From assembly GCA_041908165.1 (NCBI GenBank), contig JAYRFV010000107.1:5952-69951 (forward strand): a stretch of DNA of 64,000 bases, given 5' to 3'. The notes beneath the pieces are model-generated. The model saw only the letters and a list, made by a program, of their open reading frames with translations. It did no database searches and was not told where the DNA came from. Origin of the DNA: JACQZU01 sp041908165. Lineage in GTDB: Bacteria; Acidobacteriota; Holophagae; Holophagales; Holophagaceae. A program made the position numbers and the translations under genes. This document shows, in pieces, positions 52,097 to 60,413 of the stretch (its first letter is position 1; the number at the start of each line of letters is the position of its first letter).

Positions 52097-53251
52097 ATGA
52101 CCGTCTACCTGGACAACAACGCCACCACCCGCCTGGCCCCGGCGGCCCTGGAGGCGATGCTGCCCTACCTCGGCGAGGCCTGCGGGAACGCCGGCAGCGC
52201 CCACGCCCTCGGCCGGCAGGCCGAGGCCGCGGTGCAGCTCGGCCGCGAGCGGCTGGCGGACCTCCTGAACTGTGCGCCCCAGGAGCTGGTGTTCAACTCC
52301 GGCGGCACCGAAGGCCTCAACCACGTCTTCCGCGGCCTGCGGGAGGCCCTGCCGGACCGGCGCCACCTGGTCACCACCGCGGTGGAGCACCCGGCGGTCC
52401 GCGCCCTGTGCGCCTGGCTGGCGCGGCAGGGGGTGGAAGTGACGGTCCTTCCGGTGGACGCCGACGGGCAGCTGGACCTCGACGCCCTGGCCGCCTCCCT
52501 GCGGCCCGACACCGGCCTGGTCAGCATCATGGCCGCCAACAACGAAAGCGGCGTGTGCTTCCCCCTGGAGCGCATCGCCGCGCTGGTGAAGGCCCGCGGC
52601 ATCCTGCTCCACGTCGACGCCACCCAGGCGGTGGGCAAGCTGCCCCTGGACCTCGCAGCCCTCCCCGTGGACCTGCTCAACCTCAGCGCCCACAAGTTCC
52701 ACGGTCCGAAGGGCGCCGGGGCGCTGTTCATCCGCCGCGGCCTTCGCTGGAGGGCGCAGCAGCTGGGCGGCGGCCAGGAGCGGGACCGGCGGGGCGGCAC
52801 CGAGAACGTGCCGGGGATCGTCGGGCTCGGGGTGGCGGCGGAACTCGCCGGCGCGGCCCTGGCTCGAATGGCCGAGGTCGCCGCGCGCCGCGATCGGCTC
52901 GAGGCCGCCCTCGCGACGGCCATCGATGGGGTCCGGTTCCTCGGCGGCCGGTCGCCGAGGCTGCCCAACACCAGCCTGCAGTGCTACCGCGGCCTGGAGG
53001 GGGAGGCCCTGCTGCTCCGGCTGGACCAGGCCGGTTTCTGCGTGTCCACCGGCAGCGCCTGTGCGTCGGGTCAGCGCGAGGCGAGCCATGTCCTCAAGGC
53101 CATGGCGGTCCCGGAGGAATTCGCCCGCGGCACCATCCGCGTCAGCCTCAGCCGGGACACCCTCGACGGGGAGGTCGACTCCCTGATCGACCGGCTTCCC
53201 GAATTGGTGGTCGGCCTGCGCCCGTCGATGCCGTTCGGATCAAACAAATAA
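52097..53251 (+). CDS. cysteine desulfurase (NifS/IscS family)
   Basis: This is a 384-residue PLP enzyme. The N-terminus is VYLDNNATTRLAPAALEAM, H98 stacks on PLP and K200 (SAHKFHGPKGAG) forms the Schiff base. The catalytic C322 is in TGSACASG. It transfers sulfur from cysteine to a carrier for Fe-S cluster or thiolation chemistry. No IscU, NifU or SufE gene is adjacent, so the pathway is open. The last codons and stop lie at the edge of the A/T-only island. Confidence 0.94.
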   Translation: MTVYLDNNATTRLAPAALEAMLPYLGEACGNAGSAHALGRQAEAAVQLGRERLADLLNCAPQELVFNSGGTEGLNHVFRGLREALPDRRHLVTTAVEHPAVRALCAWLARQGVEVTVLPVDADGQLDLDALAASLRPDTGLVSIMAANNESGVCFPLERIAALVKARGILLHVDATQAVGKLPLDLAALPVDLLNLSAHKFHGPKGAGALFIRRGLRWRAQQLGGGQERDRRGGTENVPGIVGLGVAAELAGAALARMAEVAARRDRLEAALATAIDGVRFLGGRSPRLPNTSLQCYRGLEGEALLLRLDQAGFCVSTGSACASGQREASHVLKAMAVPEEFARGTIRVSLSRDTLDGEVDSLIDRLPELVVGLRPSMPFGSNK

Positions 53252-53299
53252 TTATAATAAAAATTATTATAATTTTATTAAATTTTATAATAATTTATT
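53246..53299. terminator. A/T-only island with nested inverted repeats between convergent genes
   Basis: A 54-nt stretch contains only A and T in a sequence of about 70% G+C. It holds an 11-bp hairpin (arms 53250-53260 and 53264-53274, 3-nt loop) and an overlapping 10-bp pair (53263-53272 with 53285-53294). It contains the stop codons of both convergent genes. This is a good shape for a bidirectional terminator, but A/T-rich replication or recombination functions are possible. Confidence 0.55.
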
Positions 53300-54238
53300 C
53301 GAAAAATATTCCAAAGCTGCCTCCAGCCATCGGAACCTGGGGTAGCCCAGGCTCAGGTATCCCATGTGTCCCCCGCGGGGCTCGACGTGCAGGTGGACCT
53401 GCGGCGAGCGCCCGCTACGGCGAAGGTCGGCGGCCGGGGCGAAGGGGTCGTCCTCGGAACTGAGCACCACGGTGGGCACCTCGATGCCCTGGAGGTGCGG
53501 CCCGCAGGCACAGCGGGCGTAGTAGTCGGCGCGGTCGCGGAAGCCGGCGGCGCGGGCCGTGAAGGACTCGTCGAAGTCGCGCAGGCTGGCGAAGGCCGGG
53601 ATCTCCGCCGCCTCCAGGCCGAGCGCCCGGCGGTGGTCCAGGTCGGTGCGCAGCAGGCGCACGAAGCGGAGGTCGTAGAGCCGGTTCAATCCCCTTCCGA
53701 GCAACCGGCTGCAGTGCTCCAGGTCGGCCGGCGGGTTCACCGCGATGGCCGCGTCCGGCAGGTCCCGGCCCGTCCGGTGCCGGCCCAGCAGCAGCAGCAG
53801 GATGTTGCCGCTGAGGCTGTAGCCGATGGCCAGCTGGCGGCGGCCGGGGAAGCGCTCCCGGCCGTAGCGGAACACCGCCTCCAGGTCCGCGGTGGCGCCG
53901 CTGTGGTAGGGCTGCCGGGCCAGGCCGCGGCCGGCCCCGGCGCCGCGGTGGTTGACGGCGACCACGCTGGCGCCCAGGGCGTGGAAGCGGCTGGCGGCGC
54001 GCGCCATGTAGTCGCGGCCGGCGTCCCCGCCGAGGCCGTGGAAGAGCAGGACCACCCGGTCGCCGGGACCCTCCGCGACCTGCAGAAGCAGGGCCTCGCC
54101 GCCGCCGAGGTCGAGGCGGTGCGCCGCCCAGGGGAGCGGTTCCACCGGGGACGGGAGCCCGTGCGCCAGCAGGGTCTGGGCGTGGGCGCCACGGGCCCAC
54201 CAGGGCGCCCGGAAGGGTGGTGCCGGGCCGAAGTTCAG
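53285..54238 (-). CDS. YheT-like alpha/beta hydrolase, probable CTG start
   Basis: This is a 317-residue protein. It begins NFGPAPPFRAPWWARGAHAQTL, the conserved YheT N-terminal block. Catalytic features are LLFHGLGGDAG, the nucleophile elbow GYSLSGN, the acid in SSEDDPFAP and the histidine of GGHMGYLSL. The only in-frame ATG/GTG/TTG start would remove conserved residues. CTG 54238-54236 overlaps the upstream stop (CTGA) and GGGAG lies 8 nt upstream, matching the coupled starts elsewhere in this window. Such hydrolases act on esters; substrate unknown. It ends inside the A/T island. Confidence 0.75.
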   Translation of the reverse strand: MNFGPAPPFRAPWWARGAHAQTLLAHGLPSPVEPLPWAAHRLDLGGGEALLLQVAEGPGDRVVLLFHGLGGDAGRDYMARAASRFHALGASVVAVNHRGAGAGRGLARQPYHSGATADLEAVFRYGRERFPGRRQLAIGYSLSGNILLLLLGRHRTGRDLPDAAIAVNPPADLEHCSRLLGRGLNRLYDLRFVRLLRTDLDHRRALGLEAAEIPAFASLRDFDESFTARAAGFRDRADYYARCACGPHLQGIEVPTVVLSSEDDPFAPAADLRRSGRSPQVHLHVEPRGGHMGYLSLGYPRFRWLEAALEYFSNKLL

Positions 54239-56052
54239 AGGCCGAGCTCCCGGCCGAGACGCTCGCGTTCGGTCTTGAAGTCGGCGGAGGCCGCGGCCCG
54301 CTGGAGGGCGGCCTTGGCCGGCGCCTTCTGACCCAGGTGGGAAAGGCAGGTGGCTCGCATCAGGCTCACCCAGCCGAGCTGGGCCGCGGATGGGTTTTCG
54401 GGGTAGAGCGAGAGCGCCCCCTTCCAGTCGCCGCCCTTCGCGCGCAGGTCCGCGACCAGGACGGCCAGGGGCTCGCGGTCCGCACCCTTCTCCGGGGCGC
54501 GGGCAAGGGCCGCCTCGGCCTCGCGGAGGCGGCCGCCGGCGGCCTCGCTCCCCGCGGCGGGGCGTCGCAGGCAGCGCAGCAGGACCTCCATGCGGTCCGG
54601 GCCCGGCCGGGCCCGGGCCAGGGCCTTCAGGGCCTGCTCCCACTCCTGGCGGGCCGCGAGGGACTGGGCCCGGCGCAGGGCCTGCTGGGGGGTCTCGCCG
54701 CTGGCGGGGAAGAATTCCGCAGCCTGCTGCGGATAGAGGTTGGCGGGCAGTTCCTCGAGCGCAAGGCGGCGGAGCTGGGGCTGCTCCCGGGCCGGGGCCA
54801 GGTCGAGCAGCGCGCGGGCCGCCTCGGGAAGGCCCATCCGGGCGAACCGCCGGACCAGCTGCTGGCGCTGCTCGGCGTTCAGGCTCCCCACGCTCTCCGC
54901 TTCGAGGTAGGGCAGGAACAGGGCCGGAGTGCCCTTCTCGAGGGATTCCTGGGCGAGCGCGGCCACCGCCTTGCCCCGCAGCTCCTTGAGCGTCGCCTCC
55001 TCTTCGTGGGCGCCCTGGTTGGTGCGGAACTCGGCGACCAGGTCCACCACCTCCGCCCAGGCGGAGCGGCCCATGGCCAGCCGGAGCTTCACCAGGAGCG
55101 CCCGGCGGGCCGGCTCCGACTTGCGCTCGGCCTTGCCCAGGTCGGCGATGAGCTTGTCCGGGGCGGGGAAGTTCGCCGCGGCCTCCTTGGGCAGCTTGCC
55201 TTCGGCGAGCAGCGTGGCCAGGGCCAGCCGGGCCTCGTCGGCCTCGGCCGATCTCGGCGCGCCGGTGATCACGCCCTGGAGCACCGCGGCCGATCCGGCG
55301 GCGTCCCCGAAGGCCCCGAGCAGGCGCGCCCAGGCCATGTCCACGCGGGAACGGTAGGATCCGTTGGGGTACAGGGTCAGGTAGTCCTTGCGGATGCCCT
55401 CCGCCTGGTTGCGGTCGCGGGCGGCGCAGAGGACCTGGAGCATGGCCGCCAGCCCCCGCTCGCTGGGCTGGGCGTGGTCGGGCAGGGGCACCAGCGACCG
55501 GATGACGTTGAGGCCCTCCATGGGCCGGCCGTCCTCGACGAGGGTCCACAGCAGCAGTTCCTGGGCCCGGCGCTTCACCTCCACCGGCAGTTCCGCCGCC
55601 AGGGCCTTCCTGAGCCGCTCCTCCGCCTCCTTCGCCTTCTTCCGTTCCAGGGCCTGCTCGGCCAGGAGGACCTGGCCATCGGCGAGGTAGGGCGATCGCG
55701 GCCAGGTCCGTTCGAGCTTCTTGAAGGTCGCAGCGGCGTCCCGCCCCCGTCCGAGCCGCTCCTCCAGGATGCCCTGGGCGTACAGGGCCTTCTCCCGGTC
55801 CGCCGACTTCACGCTGCGGAAACGGTGCCGCTTGAGCACCTCCAGGGCCGCGCGCTGCTCCTTGCCATCGGTGAGCTTCAGGGCCAGTTCGGCGAGCTGG
55901 CCGACCTGGGCGTCGGTTCGGCCTTCGGACTTCTGAGCGGCCTTGGCTGGAGCGGGATCCGATGCGGGCAGGGCGGGCCCGGCCAGGATCCCGAGCAGCA
56001 GGCCGCCGACGAGCGGAACCCGGCCGCAGCGACGCCGGGCCTGCCGGTTCAC
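54235..56052 (-). CDS. exported tetratricopeptide-like repeat protein
   Basis: This is a 605-residue protein. A signal peptide (MNRQARRRCGRVPLVGGLLLGILAG...) is followed by helical repeats over nearly the whole length: ALYAQGILEERLGRGRDAAATFKKL and WEQALKALARARPG are typical TPR-like units. This suggests a periplasmic scaffold. GTG at 56052 overlaps the regulator stop as GTGA and gives a good signal peptide; GTG 56061 is an alternative. It is downstream of flhB and the regulator, so a role in flagellar or envelope assembly is possible but unproven. Confidence 0.8.
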   Translation of the reverse strand: MNRQARRRCGRVPLVGGLLLGILAGPALPASDPAPAKAAQKSEGRTDAQVGQLAELALKLTDGKEQRAALEVLKRHRFRSVKSADREKALYAQGILEERLGRGRDAAATFKKLERTWPRSPYLADGQVLLAEQALERKKAKEAEERLRKALAAELPVEVKRRAQELLLWTLVEDGRPMEGLNVIRSLVPLPDHAQPSERGLAAMLQVLCAARDRNQAEGIRKDYLTLYPNGSYRSRVDMAWARLLGAFGDAAGSAAVLQGVITGAPRSAEADEARLALATLLAEGKLPKEAAANFPAPDKLIADLGKAERKSEPARRALLVKLRLAMGRSAWAEVVDLVAEFRTNQGAHEEEATLKELRGKAVAALAQESLEKGTPALFLPYLEAESVGSLNAEQRQQLVRRFARMGLPEAARALLDLAPAREQPQLRRLALEELPANLYPQQAAEFFPASGETPQQALRRAQSLAARQEWEQALKALARARPGPDRMEVLLRCLRRPAAGSEAAGGRLREAEAALARAPEKGADREPLAVLVADLRAKGGDWKGALSLYPENPSAAQLGWVSLMRATCLSHLGQKAPAKAALQRAAASADFKTERERLGRELGL

Positions 56053-56696
56053 GATTGCCACCTCGCCAGAAGCGCCTTCTTGGTGGATTCGAACTGGTCC
56101 TCCGTCAGCAGCCCGCGCTCCTTGAGACCGGCCAGCCGCTGCAGATCCTCCAGGCCTTCGCCGGCGAGCCCCTGGCGCCTGGGCGTGATCTGCCGCGCCA
56201 GCATCTCCATCCGCCCCATGACCGCCTCGAGTTCCTCCACTCGCCCGTGCAGGCGCTTCACCTCGACCCGCAGATGGTCGCGCTCGTGGATCAGGGCCAT
56301 CCGCTCCACGAGCCTCCGGAGGGTGTTCCGGAACTGCTCGACCTGCAGGGGCTTGGTCACCAGGCCGAAGGCGCCCTCCTCGACCGCCTCGGTGGCCTCC
56401 CGGACGCTGCCGAAGCCGGTGAGGACCAGGACGGTGCAGCTCGGGTCGACCTTGAGGGCGCTGCGCAGCACGTCCATCCCGCCCTTGCCGGGCATCACCA
56501 GGTCGGTGATCACCAGGTCGAAGGGGGGCAGTTCGGCGGCGAGCTTCTCCTCGGCCTCCTCGCCGCTCGCAGCGACGGAGACCTTGAAGCCCTCGCCCTC
56601 GAGGACGGAACTCAAGGTCTCCCGGAGGACCGGATCGTCGTCCACCAGCAGGAGCCGGGGAGCGGACAGGTGGGCTGGAACGATGGGTCTGCTCAC
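56049..56696 (-). CDS. response regulator with coiled coil and C-terminal SHOCT domain
   Basis: The chosen start gives 215 residues. The receiver domain covers about 12-130 with the acidic pair in LLLVDDDP, the phosphoacceptor D in DLVITDLVMPGKGG, T in LVLTGFGS and K in LVTKPLQ. A helical linker follows (RVEELEAVMGRMEML). The C-terminal 30 residues look like a SHOCT domain (LAGLKERGLLTEDQFESTKKALL). There is no DNA-binding domain, so it should act by protein contacts. GTG 56696 is preferred; ATG 56792 would add 32 low-complexity residues. It follows flhB. Confidence 0.82.
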   Translation of the reverse strand: MSRPIVPAHLSAPRLLLVDDDPVLRETLSSVLEGEGFKVSVAASGEEAEEKLAAELPPFDLVITDLVMPGKGGMDVLRSALKVDPSCTVLVLTGFGSVREATEAVEEGAFGLVTKPLQVEQFRNTLRRLVERMALIHERDHLRVEVKRLHGRVEELEAVMGRMEMLARQITPRRQGLAGEGLEDLQRLAGLKERGLLTEDQFESTKKALLARWQS

Positions 56697-56819
56697 GGTG
56701 GGACCGGGCTCCAAGCTGTCTTTCGGTCGATTTTGCCCGCTCCTGGAGGGATTCGGCCGAATTTCCTCGTCCAGGCCGGATCCGGGTTCCATCCGGGCAG
56801 GAACCGGGCCAACCGGAGG

Positions 56820-57869
56820 CTAGGCGGCACCCTTGAGCCGGTAGACGAAGGCCAGCACCTGAGCCACCGCGTGGTAGAGGTCACGCGGAATGGGCCGGTC
56901 GACGCGCACGGAGGCGTGGAGGGCGCGGGCCAGGGGGGGATTCTCGACCACCACCACTCCGGAAGCCCGGGCCTTCTCCCGGATCCGGATCGCCATGAAA
57001 TCGACCCCCTTGGCGAGGCAGAGGGGCGCGGCGTCCCCGCGCTCGTACCGCAGGGCCACCGCGAAGTGGGTCGGGTTCGAGATGACCACGGTGGCCTTCG
57101 GCACGGCCGCCAGCATCCGCCGCTGGGCCGCGCTCAGCATGAGGTTGCGGAGCTTGCCCTTCACCTCCGGGCTCTGTTCCGTGTCCCGCGATTCGTCCTT
57201 GACCTCCTGCTTGGTCATGCGGATGGACTTCTCGTAGTGGAAACGCTGGTAGGCGAAATCGGCCACGGCGACCACGACCATGGCCAGCAGGACGTTGCGG
57301 TAGAGCACGAAGAGGGTGTCGCCGAGGAAGGCCAGGCTCTGGCCGAGGGGGGCGTTGAGGGTGCCCAGCATGCCCTGGAGCCTCGGCCCGATCACCAGGT
57401 AGGCCACCCAGGCGAGGATGAAGAACTTGGCGAGGCTCTTCAGCAGCTCCACCAGGGAGCGGACCGAGAACAGCCGCCCGAACCCGGCCACCGGGTTCAG
57501 GCGGGAGAACTTGGGCTGGAGCGGCTTGCCGGTGACGTGCAGGCCGCGCTGCGCCATCTGCACCAGCAGGGCGATCAGGAAGTTAGCGCCCAGGTAGGGC
57601 AGCAGGATCCGCCCCGTGTCGAACCCCACCCTCCGGACCAGCAGGCCGATGTCCGCCAATGCGCCGGGCCTGGCCTCGCGGAACAGCTGGGTCATCTGCT
57701 GGCCCATCAGCGCCAGCGTGAACCCGCCGGCCATGAGGAGGAGGAAGTAGTTCCCCCAGAGCAGGAGGGTCGAGTCGAAATCCATGCTGCGGGGGAAGGA
57801 CCCCTCCTCCCGCGATTTCTGCCTTCGCTTGGGTGTCGCCTTCTCGGTGCGGCTGGGATCGTGGGCCAC
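56820..57869 (-). CDS. flhB: flagellar biosynthesis protein FlhB
   Basis: This is a 349-residue membrane protein. Residues 1-30 are basic (RTEKATPKRRQKSREEG). Four transmembrane helices lie between about 35 and 210. The cytoplasmic switch domain contains the autocleavage site NPTH (265-268). It controls substrate switching of the flagellar export gate from rod/hook to filament type. fliR ends 3 nt upstream of its start. The length is normal. Confidence 0.96.
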   Translation of the reverse strand: MAHDPSRTEKATPKRRQKSREEGSFPRSMDFDSTLLLWGNYFLLLMAGGFTLALMGQQMTQLFREARPGALADIGLLVRRVGFDTGRILLPYLGANFLIALLVQMAQRGLHVTGKPLQPKFSRLNPVAGFGRLFSVRSLVELLKSLAKFFILAWVAYLVIGPRLQGMLGTLNAPLGQSLAFLGDTLFVLYRNVLLAMVVVAVADFAYQRFHYEKSIRMTKQEVKDESRDTEQSPEVKGKLRNLMLSAAQRRMLAAVPKATVVISNPTHFAVALRYERGDAAPLCLAKGVDFMAIRIREKARASGVVVVENPPLARALHASVRVDRPIPRDLYHAVAQVLAFVYRLKGAA

Positions 57870-57872
57870 GGC

Positions 57873-58655
57873 CTACCCCAGGAGCCTGAAGGCCCAGGAC
57901 GGGACCGCGCCGAACAGCGGCTGGATCCAGCGCGGGAGTTCCAGCATCACGTAGCCGAGGACCGCCACGCCGATGGCGATCTTCAGGGGGAAGCTGAGCT
58001 GAAGGAGCTGAAGCTGGGGCATGAAACGGGCGCCGAAGCCCTCGAGGACGTCCACCAGGAAGAGGGCGAACAGGACCGGGGCCGCCATCTGCAGCCCCTT
58101 CGCCAGGAGGGCGCCGCTCAGCGACACCAGCCCGAGCCCGCTGGTCGTGAAGGCGCCCCCGAGGGGAACGATCCGGTAGCTGTCGGCCAGGGCGAGGATG
58201 ACCTGGTGGTGGAGGCCGCTGGCGAACAGCAGGAGCAGCACCACCTGCGCCAGCAGGGTGCCGGCGATGGCGGCCGGCTGGGGGTCCACCGGGTTGACGA
58301 ACTGGACGAAGCTGAAGCCGGTCTGGATGTCCACGAGGCTGGCCCCGAAGGTCACCGCGCTGAAGACGAAGGCCACCAGGGTGCCGATCAGCAGGCCCAC
58401 GGCCAGCTCAACGGCCATCGCCGCCACCAGGTCCCAGAGCCCGGCCGGGGCGGCCTTCATGGGAGGGAGGGTGGGAGCCACCACCAGCGCCAGGAGGGCG
58501 GCGAGGGCGGCGCGCACCGGCAGCGGAAGCCGCTCGTTGCCCAGCCCGGGCATGGCCGCAAGCAGGCCGGTGATCCGGGTCAGCACGAGCATCCAGGCGG
58601 TCAGCCGGGCGGTGGCGTGGACCCAGGTGGCGGGGTTGCCGAGCAGGCCGTCCAT
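57873..58655 (-). CDS. fliR: flagellar biosynthesis protein FliR
   Basis: This is a 260-residue integral membrane protein with about six hydrophobic helices. Recognisable segments are LTRITGLLAAMPGLGNERLPLPVRAALA, VGLLIGTLVAFVF and FVQFVNPVDPQPAAIAGTLLAQ. It is part of the FliPQR export gate. It starts 4 nt after the fliQ stop and precedes flhB. Confidence 0.95.
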   Translation of the reverse strand: MDGLLGNPATWVHATARLTAWMLVLTRITGLLAAMPGLGNERLPLPVRAALAALLALVVAPTLPPMKAAPAGLWDLVAAMAVELAVGLLIGTLVAFVFSAVTFGASLVDIQTGFSFVQFVNPVDPQPAAIAGTLLAQVVLLLLFASGLHHQVILALADSYRIVPLGGAFTTSGLGLVSLSGALLAKGLQMAAPVLFALFLVDVLEGFGARFMPQLQLLQLSFPLKIAIGVAVLGYVMLELPRWIQPLFGAVPSWAFRLLG

Positions 58656-58659
58656 GGCG

Positions 58660-58938
58660 TCACTGGATCTGTCGCACGACCGTGTTGAAGTCCGTGAACA
58701 TCCGGGTGGTGAAGCCGACCATGACCTTCACCATCCAGGGGAAGCTGATGACCACCACCAGCATCACCGCGATGATCTTGGGCACGAAGGCGAGGGTCTG
58801 GTCCTGCAGGCTGGTCACCACCTGGAACACCGAGATGATGAGCCCCACCACCAGGGACACGATCAGGGCCGGCCCGGCCACGTAGAGTCCGGTCCGCAGG
58901 GCGTCCTTGGCCAGCTGGGCGATGACCAGTTCATTCAT
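58660..58938 (-). CDS. fliQ: flagellar biosynthesis protein FliQ
   Basis: This is a 92-residue protein with two transmembrane helices (VAGPALIVSLVVGLIISVFQ and IIAVMLVVVISFPWMVKVM). The LQDQTLAFVPKI segment between them is typical of FliQ. It forms the flagellar export gate with FliP and FliR. A non-homologous extension upstream was rejected as the start. Confidence 0.95.
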   Translation of the reverse strand: MNELVIAQLAKDALRTGLYVAGPALIVSLVVGLIISVFQVVTSLQDQTLAFVPKIIAVMLVVVISFPWMVKVMVGFTTRMFTDFNTVVRQIQ

Positions 58939-59061
58939 GCAGGCCCTCCGCCGAACGGGGTTGGTCCAATGAAAGGGGCTTCCCACCCGCGATCGGATGC
59001 GCCCTTGCGGCGCATCCTCCTGATTCGATGCCGCTGCGCGTCCTCTCATCAGAGCGGGGCC

Positions 59062-59823
59062 TCACCCTGTGTACCCCTTCACGAGGGAGCCGACGATCAG
59101 GTACCACCCGTCCACCAGGACGAACAACAGCACCTTGAAGGGCAGCGAGACCATCACCGGCGGCAGCATCATCATGCCCATGCTCAGCAGGATCGAGGCC
59201 ACCACCATGTCCACCACGAGGAAGGGCAGGAAGATCATGAAGCCGATCTCGAAGGCGGTCTTCAACTCGCTGATCATGAAGGCCGGAAGCAGCACCTCCA
59301 GCGGCACGTCGGCCTTGGTCTTCGGCGCCGGCGCCTTGGCCATCCGGAGGAACAGGGCGATGTCCTTCTTGCGGGTGTGGCGCAGCATGAACACCTTCAG
59401 CGGGGCGGCCGTGCGGTCGAGCGCCTGGTCGGTGGTCAGCTCGTTCCGCTGGAGCGGCTGGAGGACCGTCTGGTTGATCTCCCGGGCGGTCGGGCCCATG
59501 ACGAAGAAGGTCAGGACGAGGGCCAGGCTGATGAGGACCTGGTTGCTCGGGGTCTGCTGGGTTCCGAGCCCCTGCCGGAGGAAGTGCATCACCACGACCA
59601 TTCGGGTGAAGCAGGTGGCGGTCATCAGGATGGTGGGCGCCAGGGTCAGCACGGAGAGCAGCAGCACCGCCTGGAGCGTGGCGCTCAGGGCCGGCCCCTG
59701 CGGGGCCTTGCCGAAGTCGATCGAGACATTGGGAAGGCCGGCGGGAGCAGCCTGGAGGGTCGCCCCGGCCAGCAGCAGGAGGGCCGGCCAGGCCCATCGC
59801 AGGGTCCGGCGGAGCGCCGTCAT
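59062..59823 (-). CDS. fliP: flagellar biosynthesis protein FliP
   Basis: This is a 253-residue protein with an N-terminal signal-like helix. Conserved segments: LLLSVLTLAPTILMTATCFTR, VVVMHFLRQGLGTQQTPSNQV and AFMISELKTAFEIGFMIFLPFLVVDMVVAS. It forms the core of the export gate. The start overlaps the fliO stop by 4 nt. A 123-nt gap without a gene separates it from fliQ. Confidence 0.95.
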   Translation of the reverse strand: MTALRRTLRWAWPALLLLAGATLQAAPAGLPNVSIDFGKAPQGPALSATLQAVLLLSVLTLAPTILMTATCFTRMVVVMHFLRQGLGTQQTPSNQVLISLALVLTFFVMGPTAREINQTVLQPLQRNELTTDQALDRTAAPLKVFMLRHTRKKDIALFLRMAKAPAPKTKADVPLEVLLPAFMISELKTAFEIGFMIFLPFLVVDMVVASILLSMGMMMLPPVMVSLPFKVLLFVLVDGWYLIVGSLVKGYTG

Positions 59824-60341
59824 GGGCGGTCTCCGCGGAGCAGGGCCTCCATCTCCTTCACCGGGACCGGAGCCCCCAGGGCGAGCGGGCCTTCCTGCTG
59901 GGCGAGCGCCTCGGCGAAGCTGCTGGAGGTCCCGCCGCCGGCAGGCTCGAGCCGGGAAAGCAGTTGGATGCCGCCCGGAGCGAGGGCGATGAGGAACCGC
60001 TCGTCCTCGGCCTGCAGGATGGACACGAAACGCCGGTCGCCCAGGGCCAGGGTCTCCTCGATCCGCAACCGGCTGCCCCCGGTTCCCGGCAGCTTCCGCA
60101 CGCCCCATCGGCGCAGCGCCCACAGCGATCCGCCGGCGAGGCCCAGGACCAGGGTCATGGACGCGAGGGTGCGCCAGGCGGACGGGCCCGGCTCGGGATT
60201 GGCCTGGACCGTCGGTTTTCCGTCCTCCAGGACCAGCGGCGCCTGCAATTCCTTCTCGGCGGGCGTGGGCTGGGGCTGGGCCTGCACCGCGAGACCGAGG
60301 CCCAGGGCCAATCCGAAGGTGATGCAGGCTTTTCGAACCAC
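59820..60341 (-). CDS. fliO: flagellar biosynthesis protein FliO
   Basis: This is a 173-residue protein. An N-terminal hydrophobic signal or anchor is followed by a Pro-rich linker, a transmembrane helix (LASMTLVLGLAGGSLWALRRWG) and the FliO domain (RLRIEETLALGDRRFVSILQAEDERFLIAL). FliO helps FliP assembly. Position before fliP and overlap support the call. GTG starts at 60341 or 60338 are both possible. Confidence 0.85.
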   Translation of the reverse strand: MVRKACITFGLALGLGLAVQAQPQPTPAEKELQAPLVLEDGKPTVQANPEPGPSAWRTLASMTLVLGLAGGSLWALRRWGVRKLPGTGGSRLRIEETLALGDRRFVSILQAEDERFLIALAPGGIQLLSRLEPAGGGTSSSFAEALAQQEGPLALGAPVPVKEMEALLRGDRP

Positions 60342-60413
60342 GACGGTCCCCCGACACAGCCCAGGCCCAGTGCCAGGGCCGTGCCGAAGCCTCCTGTCCG
60401 GCGCGGGGCCGGA

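Noticed and set aside
54239..55549. Upstream extension of the hydrolase frame to 55549
   Set aside because: The extra residues are Pro/Gly/Arg-rich and antiparallel to nothing; the region encodes the exported repeat protein in the other minus frame.
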